Under the pieces are notes generated by a model. It was not told where the DNA came from. It worked only from the letters and a program-made list of their open reading frames with translations, and did no database searches. The translations under genes and the position numbers were made by a program. A stretch of DNA of 30,418 nt from Hymenopellis radicata (Eukaryota > Basidiomycota > Agaricomycetes > Agaricales > Physalacriaceae): the NCBI GenBank assembly GCA_015501595.1, contig JADNRX010000595.1, forward strand, positions 1-30,418. The letters run 5' to 3'. Shown in pieces: positions 1 through 8,150 of this stretch (within the stretch, counting starts at the first letter, position 1; each line of letters begins with the position of its first letter).

Positions 1-316
1 GAAACCTCACGGCAGATTCTTGGACAGCGTGGATGCCCTCGCCGGGCAGGCTTCTGGACTGTGAAATTGCCGGATTCGCCGCCACCTCGAAACGTCGCCC
101 ACAGACGTTAAATTGGCCCTGGAGCTCGAGATCTAGATCTGCCTACCCCGTCTACTGTCCTCGCCGGACGGGCTTCCGAGTTTAGACGAAATGTGCGTAT
201 ATTCCCAATTCAACTCTTCATGGCTAATTTTCATGGGATTCAACTAGATTTGCCTCTCGAACTTTGAGGGACTCGGCTACTGCATCGCGTTCACGTTTCT
301 TGGACTCGGGACATGA

Positions 317-337
317 GGAGGCGGCTTCGCCGCCTCC
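317..337. other. Perfect 9-bp stem hairpin (GGAGGCGGC-TTC-GCCGCCTCC)
   Basis: Inverted repeat with a 3-nt loop. It is conserved base for base at 10906-10926 and 21307-21327. It lies inside the 219-nt exon of frame A, so it may simply encode an arginine-rich stretch (RRRLRRL) while also being able to fold. Confidence 0.8.
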
Positions 338-384
338 CGAGACCCCGCCACACTTTCGAACCGCCTCCTTCAAGACTTCTGCTT

Positions 385-463
385 TCTGGACTCGAATTAG
401 TCACCCTCTGCAGCGTGATGTGGCCTCGCCGGCCAGGCTTTTTTCTTCGGGAAAAGGTGAGAA
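385..463 (+). repeat. Left copy of a 79-bp direct repeat private to unit 1
   Basis: This stretch, from TCTGGACTCGAATTA to the AAAAGGTGAGAA donor, returns at 700-778 with a few changes. The two copies lie 315 bp apart. Units 2 and 3 carry a single copy (near 10975-11053 and 21376-21454). Confidence 0.85.
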
Positions 464-699
464 ATCTAGGTTCTGTTTCAAGGGCATTTCTGACATCGTT
501 GGTACTAGGGCTCAACGAATCTTCCCATCAAATTCTGCGGGGGTTCGCTTCAGATTCGATCGCACTTTTACCTAACTACGCTTCCGTAGTCAGGTCGGCC
601 GCCAGGATCTGTACGCGAGTCGGCTCACCTTCGCCCGAAGTTGAGTGTTGGAATTCAAATCACACGAAACCGACCCGACCCAGCGCCGTTTGGATGCCA

Positions 700-778
700 T
701 CTGGACTCGAATTATTCACATCTACAGCGTGATGTGGCCTCGCCGGCCGGGCTTTTTTCTTGGGGAAAAGGTGAGAAG
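700..778 (+). repeat. Right copy of the 79-bp direct repeat in unit 1
   Basis: This pairs with 385-463. It is one base shorter in the middle (TTATTCACATCTACAGCG against TTAGTCACCCTCTGCAGCG). The 236 bp between the two repeats have no counterpart in units 2 or 3. Confidence 0.85.
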
Positions 779-1138
779 AATCTGCTCATTTTTCGAGAAC
801 ATTTCTTATGAGATTTCAACAGTATGATACGTACATATATCTCTAATTGTATTTGCTAGAGATCGGACAGCGCTTCGGGGAACAGGTCAGTTCCTTCGCG
901 GCCTCTAGAATTGCCGCGCGCTTGACTTCAAATATTGAATCCAGACATGTAGCCGCCCCAGAATTCCACCAATCGGATAATTCACGCCGCTTTTGATGGC
1001 GATCTGGATCTCGTCTCGTTCGGCGGTAATTCCGTATTTGGTGAATCAGCGGCGAACTTGTTTTCGGGTATGTGCCTTTGTCTGCGTAAATTCATTGGCT
1101 AACGGCTCGTATCAGGCTCAGCATAACGGCAGAAGTGA

Positions 1139-1174
1139 GCAGCGGCTATTCGCCGCTGCGCCCGCGCTGCGGGC
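1139..1174. other. Two adjacent GC-rich hairpins
   Basis: GCAGCGGC-TATTC-GCCGCTGC is followed directly by GCCCGC-GCT-GCGGGC. The pair is conserved at 11413-11447 and in unit 3 near 21817-21851, with one loop change (GCT to ACT) that does not disturb the stem. It sits just after a splice acceptor of frame A. Confidence 0.75.
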
Positions 1175-1589
1175 TTCTCACTGCTGCTTGGACCATGACG
1201 TCAACGTAAATGCGCCACGCTTGATTTCGACTTCAACGCGACCGCACTTCGTGGACACGCAGGCCCGTGCGATACTGGCGCCGATTTCTGGCATTCTTGA
1301 CGCCATTTCTCTCCTCAGTCGGATCCCGGAAGCTCAGGATTGGGCGTTCATTCAATTTGTGATCAACAAGGTTTGTGCAAATTGGTTCAATCGTTTTCCC
1401 GCTTGACCCATTTGTAGATTATACCGACGGCGACTGCGTCGCCGATTTGCTTGCCTACCATTCGGTGATTCGGATCTATATTCTGTGCGGAGAAGTTGAT
1501 GGGTGTGTATGGTCGATATATCATTATGTTTCGGCGTAGCGACGGGTTTGCCGCTGTAGCATACGGATTCTCGTAGATACCTCCTTGTA

Positions 1590-1900
1590 GAGTATGCTGC
1601 GAATTAAATCGGATTTACCTCAAATTCTCACTGTGTGAAAGTATCTCGAAGTGAACAAAGTTGTTGGTCCCCGAAAATGATACTTGACATGTAATAGAAA
1701 ACTGGCATCTCGAGATAGCAGCTTGTTGAAGCAATAAGACGACAGCGAAATAGTGTAGAAAGTACGGTAGACTGTCCTACTAAAATGCGGAGGACCACCA
1801 AAGTCGGGGAAATAGAGACTTGCCGATACACCACCTGTCAACGTTAACGAGAAGTGAGTACTCCCGAAACCCCAAATGAAAACTTCTCAAAGACTTCCTT
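1590..1900. other. Spacer between frames A and B, unit 1
   Basis: No gene seen. This is one of the least conserved stretches between the units (compare 11880-12130 and 22230-22540). Its right edge holds a GTGAGT donor (about 1854) that leads into the intron before frame B. Confidence 0.5.
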
Positions 1901-1904
1901 CCAG

Positions 1905-2024
1905 GGAGACCCAGAAGCCTTCGCGACCGATTATTGGAACCCTGAACGTGATGTCCGCGGTGTCGCAAGGAAGATATTGCGCGTTCAACTGGGTATATTC
2001 ACTCCGCACGTCCAGCGGGTATAG
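1905..2024 (+). CDS. Frame B exon, unit 1 (39 codons plus stop)
   Basis: Family not recognised. The exon starts after a CCTTCCAG acceptor; the intron begins GTGAGT near 1854. It reads GDPEAFATDYWNPERDVRGV, continues to IFTPHVQRV, then meets TAG (2022-2024). The same frame stays open after the TAG for 25 codons (through SSYALGIDVEIL) to a second TAG, so this could be an ancestral nonsense change, a very short 27-nt intron, or simply the true end. Compared with unit 3 there are four differences in this exon, and all are synonymous third-position changes, which supports this frame as the real one. Overlapping frames on both strands are probably shadows. Confidence 0.5.
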   Translation, partial: GDPEAFATDYWNPERDVRGVARKILRVQLGIFTPHVQRV

Positions 2025-2510
2025 CAAACTGAGACAACGTCCCAGAGCTCCTACGCTCTCGGAATTGACGTGGAAATATTGTCTTTGAAGTGTTAGATGA
2101 AGATCAGGTAGCGCCAAGTGATCGGTAGAACTTGACCACGAACCACGACCATCCCGATCTTGGGCTACTTACACCTACTCGTCTATGTGCTCTCCCGCTG
2201 TCTGACGACTCTCAGCGACTTGAATTTTCTTGGACGTTACTCTGCCGCCTATAAAATACAGGTTCCGACGGTTCTCGGGCTCCTGGACGCGTTGTTTCTC
2301 CTACTTTTCGCGTCAACGCCTCAGTGAGGCGGTTAGGACCCTGACTATCGATAGCATGAGGATTTCCGGGACCCTGTGACGTGTCTGGAGGCCTCACAAT
2401 CTTATCTTGTCTCTCGCGGGTGCGGGGAAATGACGTGGGATGTCCTTCTCCTCGTCCATGCCTCCGACACTTGGGCGAAAACGCGCTTCCCGGCCGAACT
2501 CTGCTATTGG
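2025..2510. other. Stretch between frames B and C, unit 1
   Basis: No convincing gene. It contains a palindrome CGCCTCAGTGAGGCG (near 2318-2332), which units 2 and 3 change to CGCCTCAGCGAGGCG. It also contains a TATAAAATACA stretch (about 2250) kept in unit 2 but altered in unit 3 (TATACAATACA). The equivalents are 12301-12785 and 22712-23200. Confidence 0.4.
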
Positions 2511-2520
2511 ATTGTTGTAT

Positions 2521-2531
2521 CATATAAATAG
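2521..2531 (+). promoter_or_regulatory. TATA-like box upstream of frame C, unit 1
   Basis: CATATAAATAG lies about 90 bp before the first recognisable donor of frame C (GTACGT near 2612). It is identical in unit 2 (12796-12806) but broken in unit 3 (ACGATATCAATAG). No start codon in good context follows at once, so its use is uncertain. Confidence 0.3.
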
Positions 2532-2660
2532 ACATTTATTGCGCAGTATTTCAATGCGACTTTTCCCAAGAAGCCAGCGAAACTGACAGTAAACCCGAAT
2601 TGAACATTGCACAAGTACGTTTTTCGTACCTTTTCCATCGTTCAACCGCTTCAGTTTCAG

Positions 2661-2981
2661 GCTGACCATGTGACATTCCATCAGAACACTGACGGCGACC
2701 TCTGTCCGCGTCCCGAACGGCGTATTTCGCATCTCCGCCCAGAAATGAGATCTGTAAGTTTTCTTAGTTCCCCGTTTTCAAATGGCTCCATCTGACTCAC
2801 ATCAGGCGTTCAGGGTACTACCCTGAAACGATCGCAGACATTTGACCTCTGGAATCTGCCCTCGCATATGACGGGAAAGTATGGTGAATGCATTTGGAGG
2901 TAGGAGGTAAGTTCCTTTGGTTTTACTGTAACCACTTTGGATGGGCTCTGACAGCTATTGTAGTTTGATTCTCATGTCTAA
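2661..2981 (+). pseudogene. Frame C, unit 1: three short exons, one stop
   Basis: Family not recognised. Exons are 2661-2753 (93 nt; HVTFHQNTDGDLCPRPERR), 2814-2906 (93 nt; TLKRSQTFDLWNLPSHMTGK) and a last exon from 2964 reading FDSHV then TAA. The donors are GTAAGT at 2754 and 2907; the acceptors are TTCAG and TTGTAG. Codon 30 of exon 2 is TAG (2901-2903) where units 2 and 3 have CAG. Exon 1 is 20 nt shorter than in the other units, a loss bounded by TTCGCAT repeats. In this copy exons 1 and 2 are in phase, whereas in units 2 and 3 they are not. Confidence 0.4.
2809..2827. other. Hairpin TTCAGGGT-ACT-ACCCTGAA across a splice acceptor
   Basis: A perfect 8-bp stem whose left arm contains the acceptor TTCAG of frame C. 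It is identical at 13104-13122 and 23516-23534 even though bases just before it differ in unit 3. Confidence 0.75.
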
Positions 2982-3180
2982 TGACCAACTATTCACATCG
3001 CCGTTATGCGCTCAGGGAGGCGAATTAGCGTAGGACGTTGGAAACGGCCGCGCGTGGCGGCACAATATTCTCATACAACTTCCGAAAGTTCTCGCCCCAA
3101 ATGGTCATCTGAACATCACGGCTCCCGTATATCCGAACTTTATTACGTTTAATTTGGAGCCTCGATTCCTTGGACCAGCA

Positions 3181-3277
3181 ATAAAAGACGGCAAGGAATT
3201 CTCCAAACCGTCATCACCCTCATTCCCTCCTCTTCTCTCCCTCTCTCTCTCTTACTATCTCTACCTGTATCTCTCTC
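3181..3277 (+). promoter_or_regulatory. ATAAAAG box and CT-rich tract before gene D, unit 1
   Basis: ATAAAAG (3181-3187) is followed by a strongly pyrimidine-rich run with CTCTCTCTCTCT, ending directly at an ATG (3278). This layout is common in front of highly expressed fungal genes. The equivalents are 13476-13577 and 23888-23989. Confidence 0.5.
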
Positions 3278-4745
3278 ATGCTCGCTTTGCCACTCGTTGC
3301 CGTCGTGCTCCCATCGTCGCCGCCGACGTTCTTGCCATCGCTTCAGATGCGAACGCGCCGAAAGCGTGACCGCTGAGGTCGTTGACCGTCACAGGTCGTC
3401 TCTTCCTCCCATCATCATCTCACCTCGCTAACTCGATTCTTCCCTTAGCTTCCCGGCCTCGACGTCGTCTCTGACCCGCCTTTTGATGCTCTGGTTAGTT
3501 ATTTGTCGTCTACTGTCGGCGAGCTCCTTTCTAACACTGTTTACAGGTTTTCCTATCGACACGCGCTCCCGCCTTCGACGTTGCCGGGCTCTTCGACGCC
3601 GGACTCCGACTCTCCAAGGCTCTTTTCGACGACGTCGTGTGAGCCTAGATGGCTGAGCTTGGTGCCTTGTTCACAGGCTTTTCGTCAACAACTTTCTTAC
3701 CTCTTGATATTTTAGTCGATCCCGCACCTCCACAGTGCGTTTGCCTGCTATTTGGATTAGACTCACCATTGACGCAGGCGCCGTCGTCCAAGCCTCTCCC
3801 TCAGTCAGCACGACTCGGACCCGACCTTGATTTGGTTCGGACGCGACCAGTTTGACCTGGGCGAGAACAGACACTAGGAATGCCCACGACAACGACTATT
3901 GCTCCAGGGTACGCCGTCACTGATTCCTCGCATTCCGGACTTACTCATTTCGTTGCCCGTAGACTCCTACGACGATGACTCTCGCACTGTCAGAGTCTAT
4001 AAGACTACAGGTCAGTAACCTCAGTACCCTCTGCTGTCTAGTACTTATCAAGGTTTGTTAGTGGACTCTCGGCGCTGTCTTATTCCCGTCTGTACCGCCG
4101 ACGTTTCGCTCCTCGCTCACATCTCGCGCCGGCACCTTCAACTCGAAGGGATCACTTGGCTACGTGCTGGTGAACACCAGTTTGGCTTCGGGCTGACTGG
4201 TTCCGCCGTCTATCGCAGGAACGAACGTCCCGCGCTAGATATCGACGTTGAACACGTCCATACGCTGAACGAAACAAGGGGTATGTCTGAGTCCGTTCTT
4301 TATCAGATCTCGGCTTACCTTTACTTCAGAGATTTGTTCTGTCTCGTTGAACCTACACACGGTACGCCGGTTGACCTTACAAGTCCGCTGTTATTCTAAT
4401 TTATGCTCACGGGATCCAAGAGGTCTGGCTATGCGCCGGTGCTCGTTGCCGCTGCATGTACCTGACTCTGCGTCGGGTGCTGGTATAGGTTCGCTGTTGA
4501 ATTAGATGGGGTTCCTCTGGTGTTCGCTTCTCCACGGCGTGTCAGCCAGGGGTAAGTCGTTGAGCTACCACGCCCTCCAACTAAGTACTGACCTCGCTGC
4601 CCTCAGATTTGTGTGCTAGGTGCCTTCGCAGCTTAGAAGGCAAGTCTTCTGCAATCTTGACTTCATTTCCGACTGCTAATAGTTCTTCTACAGATTCGGC
4701 TTGTATTATTATCGTGCAAGAATATTATACTTTAACTATGTCAGT
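3278..4745 (+). pseudogene. Gene D, unit 1: multi-intron gene of unknown function
   Basis: Family not recognised. From the ATG at 3278 the frame (MLALPLVAVVLPSSPPTF, hydrophobic, possibly a signal segment) stops after 32 codons. Exon-like blocks bounded by good splice signals follow: LPGLDVVSDPPFDAL, then VFLSTRAPAFDVAGLFDAGL (exon 3547-3642, ends TGA), PTLIWFGRDQFDLGENRH, YDDDSRTVRVYKTTG, and a long block LRAGEHQFGFGLTGSAVYRR to VHTLNETR (to about 4279). Introns start GTATGT (4281), GTACGC (about 4361), GTAAGT (about 4552) and GCAAGT (about 4640, a GC-AG intron). Several stops lie between blocks, so this is a decayed gene or an incompletely understood model. The block from 4149 onward is identical in all units. 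Confidence 0.4.
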
Positions 4746-4795
4746 CTAAAAGCGCCCATTCAAAGAGGATTTTGGTCCCGACTTCAAGTTCTCGA

Positions 4796-5254
4796 CTAGC
4801 GACACGTTAGAGTAAAGGTGGTCCGTACAGGGCCAAGCAACTTGTCGTGACTCCACCTCCGGCAGACCTTTCCCAGAAGCCACGGACCACTACGCGATGA
4901 AGCAAACACGTTATACGGCTTGTCGAACGTGAGGTGGAAGATCTCGAGGAGCACTTCGGCCGGAAGCTGGTGGATGGGAGGGAAGAGCGCGAGGTGCGCG
5001 TCACGGAAGGCAATCGTTTCGTCTCTCTCCTTCTTGGCTGCAGCAAGTGATGTCTCTAGCTTCTCTATACTGCGGTTCAAATCCGCTATGTTCGCTTCAG
5101 CATCGGCAACTAGAGTCACAATGTCGACTCTGACTCCATCGCGCGCGGTAAAGGCAATGTTTGTCCACAGATGGGTTTCATATGGAGAGCGGGCGGGAGT
5201 TCTGCGTGGCTTTTTCGTCGGAGCAAGGCCACAGTGGGGACATTCTTGAGACAT
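4796..5254 (-). pseudogene. F-box protein, N-terminal fragment, unit 1
   Basis: Agaricales-type F-box protein. Such proteins bind Skp1 through the F-box and recruit substrates to SCF ubiquitin ligases. Residues 1-10 read MSQECPHCGL, a CxxC knuckle. Residues 45-90 form a coiled coil (ADLNRSIEKLETSLAAAKKE). The F-box follows at about 91-136 (FPPIHQLPAEVLLEIFHLTF, then GKVCRRWS). Family members are usually several hundred residues with a leucine-rich C-terminal part; here the frame stops at 152 codons. Just after VCRRWS homology continues in another frame (LALYGPPLL), and then as NVSLVENL further left, so frameshifts have cut the gene. The start is the ATG at 5254, matched by the starts in units 2 and 3; a longer upstream extension exists only in this unit. 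Confidence 0.8.
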
Positions 5255-5877
5255 CGTCGCTATGAATACTATGAGCGCGAACGTTCTAATGCGATTACTG
5301 GTACTCACTTGACGAATTCCAAGGTTTGACACCCTCCCTCGTGAAGGAAGTATCAGGCGACGCGTTTTTCGATGTCAGCGATAGTCGTGGTACGAAGGCA
5401 AGATGAGCAAAGGCCCGGTCAGTCAAATCTTCTCGATGACACGTGACACTCCCTCCACGGACTCTGAACAGGCTGAGTGGAACATGGGCCCAAAGAGATT
5501 GCACAGAGGAATTTGATCTGCAGAATACCAAAGAGCAAGTACTCGATTTGATGTCTAACAGGTTACTGTGCTGTGTTTGGTTATTATACAATAGGACAAT
5601 CATTGTGGGTTGTTACTGTTAGGAATAGATTTGGATGTTTCTCGATGAGTAGACTATGTCACTCGCGAATGGCCGACTCGCTCAAAGGAAAGCGGTACGA
5701 AGCGGCAGGCAAACCTCGTGCGCCACAATTTGGATGTAAAAATCCAGGCAACAACGCGCGTGCCTAGACAGATAGACGCCCTGATAAGCAAGGCCCTGCA
5801 GTCGTTCTGATACCGAAGAACAACTCCTTGACAGTAAGCGCCGGACACCAATAGAGTTCCAAGTAAGCGGCCATGAA

Positions 5878-5925
5878 GCTACGGGGATCACTAGCACTGC
5901 TGGCTTCGTCCGAGGCACCAGAGTA
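5878..5925 (+). repeat. Left copy of a local duplication, unit 1
   Basis: The segment from GCTACGGGGATCACTAGCAC to CACCAGAGTA recurs at 5964-6005 in slightly shortened form. Units 2 and 3 have it once (near 16389-16432 and 26804-26847). Confidence 0.8.
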
Positions 5926-5963
5926 TGGTGATACTAATTCAGTTCCTTCCCTGCTTGCCTGCA

Positions 5964-6005
5964 GCTACGGGGAGCACTGCTGGCTTCGCCCGAAGCACCA
6001 GAGTA
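5964..6005 (+). repeat. Right copy of the local duplication, unit 1
   Basis: Pairs with 5878-5925 at a distance of about 86 bp. It lacks the TCACTAG heptamer region and has CGCCCGAAG for CGTCCGAGG. Confidence 0.8.
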
Positions 6006-6131
6006 AGCTGTGGACGACTGGAGGATTCCACTGATTCAATTGCTATTCATACATTATTCTACGTGCCACAGTGTCCATGAATTCCGCAAGAAAATAAATA
6101 AAACGAAAGGTAACAGCCCACCAACAAGACA

Positions 6132-7569
6132 TCATGACGGCGCGTCTTCTGGTAGCGGATCTGCCCGTCCTTTCCCTTTGGGCGACGGCGATGCCACGAG
6201 AGACAAATTTGGCGAACTCGCCGTCGCCGTCGACGACAGCCGCCGCATCGTTGCTGAGGGGCTTGGCGGGGAAAACGTCGACCGCGTTGGTGTTCCCGGT
6301 AACGAATTGTTCCTAGGTGGTGGCGGTGTGCCCTCTCCCGATGCTGCCTCAGTAAGCAGGAACTCTACCCAGAGACGGGAGAAGGACTAAAACAGGTGTG
6401 TCAACTCAGTTTCTCGAACTGAGATGTAAATCACTAACCTCCGTCTCATCCGTCTTTTGGAGTTCACCGTTCCCTTTTGCTGGAGAGTTGGACGAGAGAC
6501 TTGGTCGACCCCAGAACGAAGACGAGGACGATACCATGGATGAGTTTGATGTCCGTTGTAGACCAGCCTTTTCTCGTTCGGGATCTGTCCAAGATAGGAT
6601 GGTGGAGAGTAACTGGAGCATCTCGAATCGCTTCGGGTCGGCCCGCGGTGTTTGGAGAAACGATAGTAGAACGTTAGTGACCAGACGCCGGTCAACATTG
6701 GTATCAGATGAACTCCTCCGTAAACGTCGCAAGGCCTCCATGAGGTGTTCATTTATTATGACGGCTGCAAGACGGTAAGTGTGAGTCAGTTTTGTTCCGC
6801 GGAATGTCGGTACCGGGCTGTTCGCAGCGACGAAAGCCGGAGGTACATACCTTCATGTCGTAATTTGCCAATCAAGAGGTCTTTCTCCTTTACAGCCTTT
6901 TCGAGATCCTGTGTGCGCGTGGTATTTGTCTGTGACTCTTCAAGCGCTAGCTGATGGATATCATGAGTTTCGTAACGGGCAGGACAAAAGATGGCTACCT
7001 CGGCGGTTAAGGCCCGATGTTTGAACTCGGCGACATCTTGCTCCAGTCTGTGTAATTGGGAATCGCGATCTTTAACAGCTTGACGGAGCTCGTGATCCTT
7101 GGCTAGGTAGCTTATGGGTCAACGGTAAGCGCCATGATGAGTCAAATACGCACCAGCCTGGAAATCTTGTAATACACTTTGTAAATTCTCGGACTTTTCT
7201 CGTTCAACCTCGAGTTCTGCTGCTTCCCGCTCTCTAACCTCGCGTTCAAGCTCAATGTCGCGTTTCAAAGTCTCGACGAGTGACCGCGATTCGTCCGACA
7301 TTGTCTTTTCCTGCATTGCTACCCTTTCCCAATCGTCGCGTTCGATCCGACAGCGTTCCAATTCCAATTGAGTTTCTCTGAGTTCACGTTCGCGCATGAG
7401 GCTTTCTTGAGCGTTTTCCTGAAAGGCGCGATTGCGTAACGTGTCGAGTTGATTAGAAACGCGCGCTGTTTCCTCGTTGGAGGCAATAAATTCGTCCTTG
7501 AGAGTCTCTACAGTTGTGCAAGGTCGTCGTTCTGGGCAGTGAGCTGCTGGATAAGCTGTTCGCGTCTGT
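6132..7569 (-). pseudogene. Golgin (Rud3/GMAP-210-like, GRAB domain), C-terminal fragment, unit 1
   Basis: Golgins of this type are coiled-coil tethers that bind Arf1 at the Golgi through a C-terminal GRAB domain. Exons on the minus strand are 7569-7154, 7102-6851 (252 nt), 6764-6439 (326 nt) and 6386-6132 (255 nt). Introns of 51, 86 and 52 nt have GTGCGT, GTATGT and GTTAGT donors. The first exon is coiled coil (REQLIQQLTAQND-like). The third is the GRAB domain (NEHLMEALRRLRRSSSD, TPRADPKRFEMLQLL, ILSWTDPEREKAGLQR). The last reads FSRLWVEFLLTEAAS and ends GRADPLPEDAPS, then TGA. One T is missing near 7513 (exon 416 nt instead of 417), shifting the frame. The N-terminal half of the protein is absent. 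Confidence 0.75.
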
Positions 7570-7639
7570 CTAGTTGGAACCCCACGCACCTTAGTTTGTT
7601 CCCGAGTGTGGTGAAGCAGATTCCGGTATTGTGCGGCGA

Positions 7640-7930
7640 GGGTGTCGTGTCTGCTGGAGCGGACTCTCCATCGCTGGGTCAGGCGTCTGCGTGGGGTGGT
7701 GTCGGTGTCGGGTGTCTCTGGGCTGGGACGTCGTCTTCGAGGGGGGTGTTCTCCGAGCGGGTCCTCCTCGCGGGTGTCGTGTCGTCCTCTTCACGGGTGT
7801 CCCTCTTGGGCGGGTGTCGTCCTCCTCGTTAGCGTGGGGTGGTCCTCTTCGGGTGGGCATCTCCTTCGGGTGCTCGCGGGAGTCGTCCTCTTCGCGTGTG
7901 CATCTTCGTAGTCGTGGTGGAGAAGGTGAG
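7640..7930. repeat. GT/CT-rich degenerate minisatellite, unit 1
   Basis: Imperfect reiterations of a motif like GGGTGTCGTCCTCTTC with no clean period. The strand asymmetry (G and T rich on +) is strong. It abuts the broken end of the golgin fragment. Long open frames here, such as MSCLLERTLHRWVRR, are by-products of the biased composition. Confidence 0.7.
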
Positions 7931-7989
7931 AGGACTCGAGTAGCCCGGAGTATGCTCCCGACTAATTAGGCAGTTCCCGCTCAAATTCG

Positions 7990-8150
7990 CTCTCTACTTG
8001 TTCTCTGGACAATGAAACCGAGGAGAACCCTTGTCTAGCAAGGGAACTCTTCAACTTGTTTCTACTTGTTCTCTAACTCGGAATCTACTTGTTTCTACTG
8101 GTTCTCTACTCGGAATCTCGACTCGTTCTCCTCGTTCTCTACGACCTGCT
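7990..8150. repeat. CTACTTGTTCTCT microsatellite-like tract, unit 1
   Basis: Loose tandem repetition of TCTACTTGTTCTCTA and CTCGGAATCTAC. Unit 2 (18430-18560) and unit 3 (28855-28915) have different numbers of motif copies; unit 3 is the shortest. No gene. Confidence 0.6.

Larger units (their letters stand above)
69..1586 (+). pseudogene. Frame A, unit 1: multi-exon candidate gene, broken
   Basis: I do not recognise this family. Two spliced pieces are conserved in all units. One is a 26-nt exon (860-885, EIGQRFGEQ when joined). The next is a 106-nt exon (962-1067) reading FDGDLDLVSFGGNSVFGES, which ends at a GTATGT donor. Further on, a frame reading CATLDFDFNAT then GHAGPC (about 1213-1300) is shared with the other units. 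Upstream, the exon ending LFSWGK before a GTGAGA donor is present twice because of a 315-bp extra segment, and a 2-nt insertion after the GC-rich hairpin shifts the frame. The first intron and its flanks are missing. This copy is most likely a pseudogene. Confidence 0.4.
5255..6131. other. Variable spacer between F-box and golgin fragments, unit 1
   Basis: No gene seen. About 5497-5697 is unrelated to the matching place in units 2 and 3. Right of it, homology resumes (CGGCAGGC, GTGCGCCACAATTTGG) and includes the local duplication at 5878-6005. Confidence 0.5.

Noticed and set aside
1887..2117. 76-codon minus-strand frame (MALPDLHLTLQRQYFHVNSE) conserved in all units
   Set aside because: In this frame the differences between units change residues, while in the plus-strand frame B those between units 1 and 3 are all synonymous.
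2520..2732. 70-codon minus-strand frame identical in units 1 and 2
   Set aside because: Conservation is explained by the conversion tract shared by units 1 and 2; unit 3 destroys the frame, and splice signals on the plus strand fit better.
5075..5100. T-loop-like GCGGTTCAAATCCGC as a tRNA
   Set aside because: It lies inside the coding frame of the F-box coiled coil (LNRSIEK), and no D-arm, anticodon arm or acceptor stem fits around it.
4920..5249. 109-146 codon plus-strand frames opposite the F-box fragments
   Set aside because: They mirror the minus-strand coding frame, have serine-rich composition typical of antisense shadows, and carry no recognisable domain.
7631..7969. Open frames of 89-112 codons in the GT-rich minisatellite
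   Set aside because: All frames are open because of composition bias; motif number changes between units and shifts the frames.
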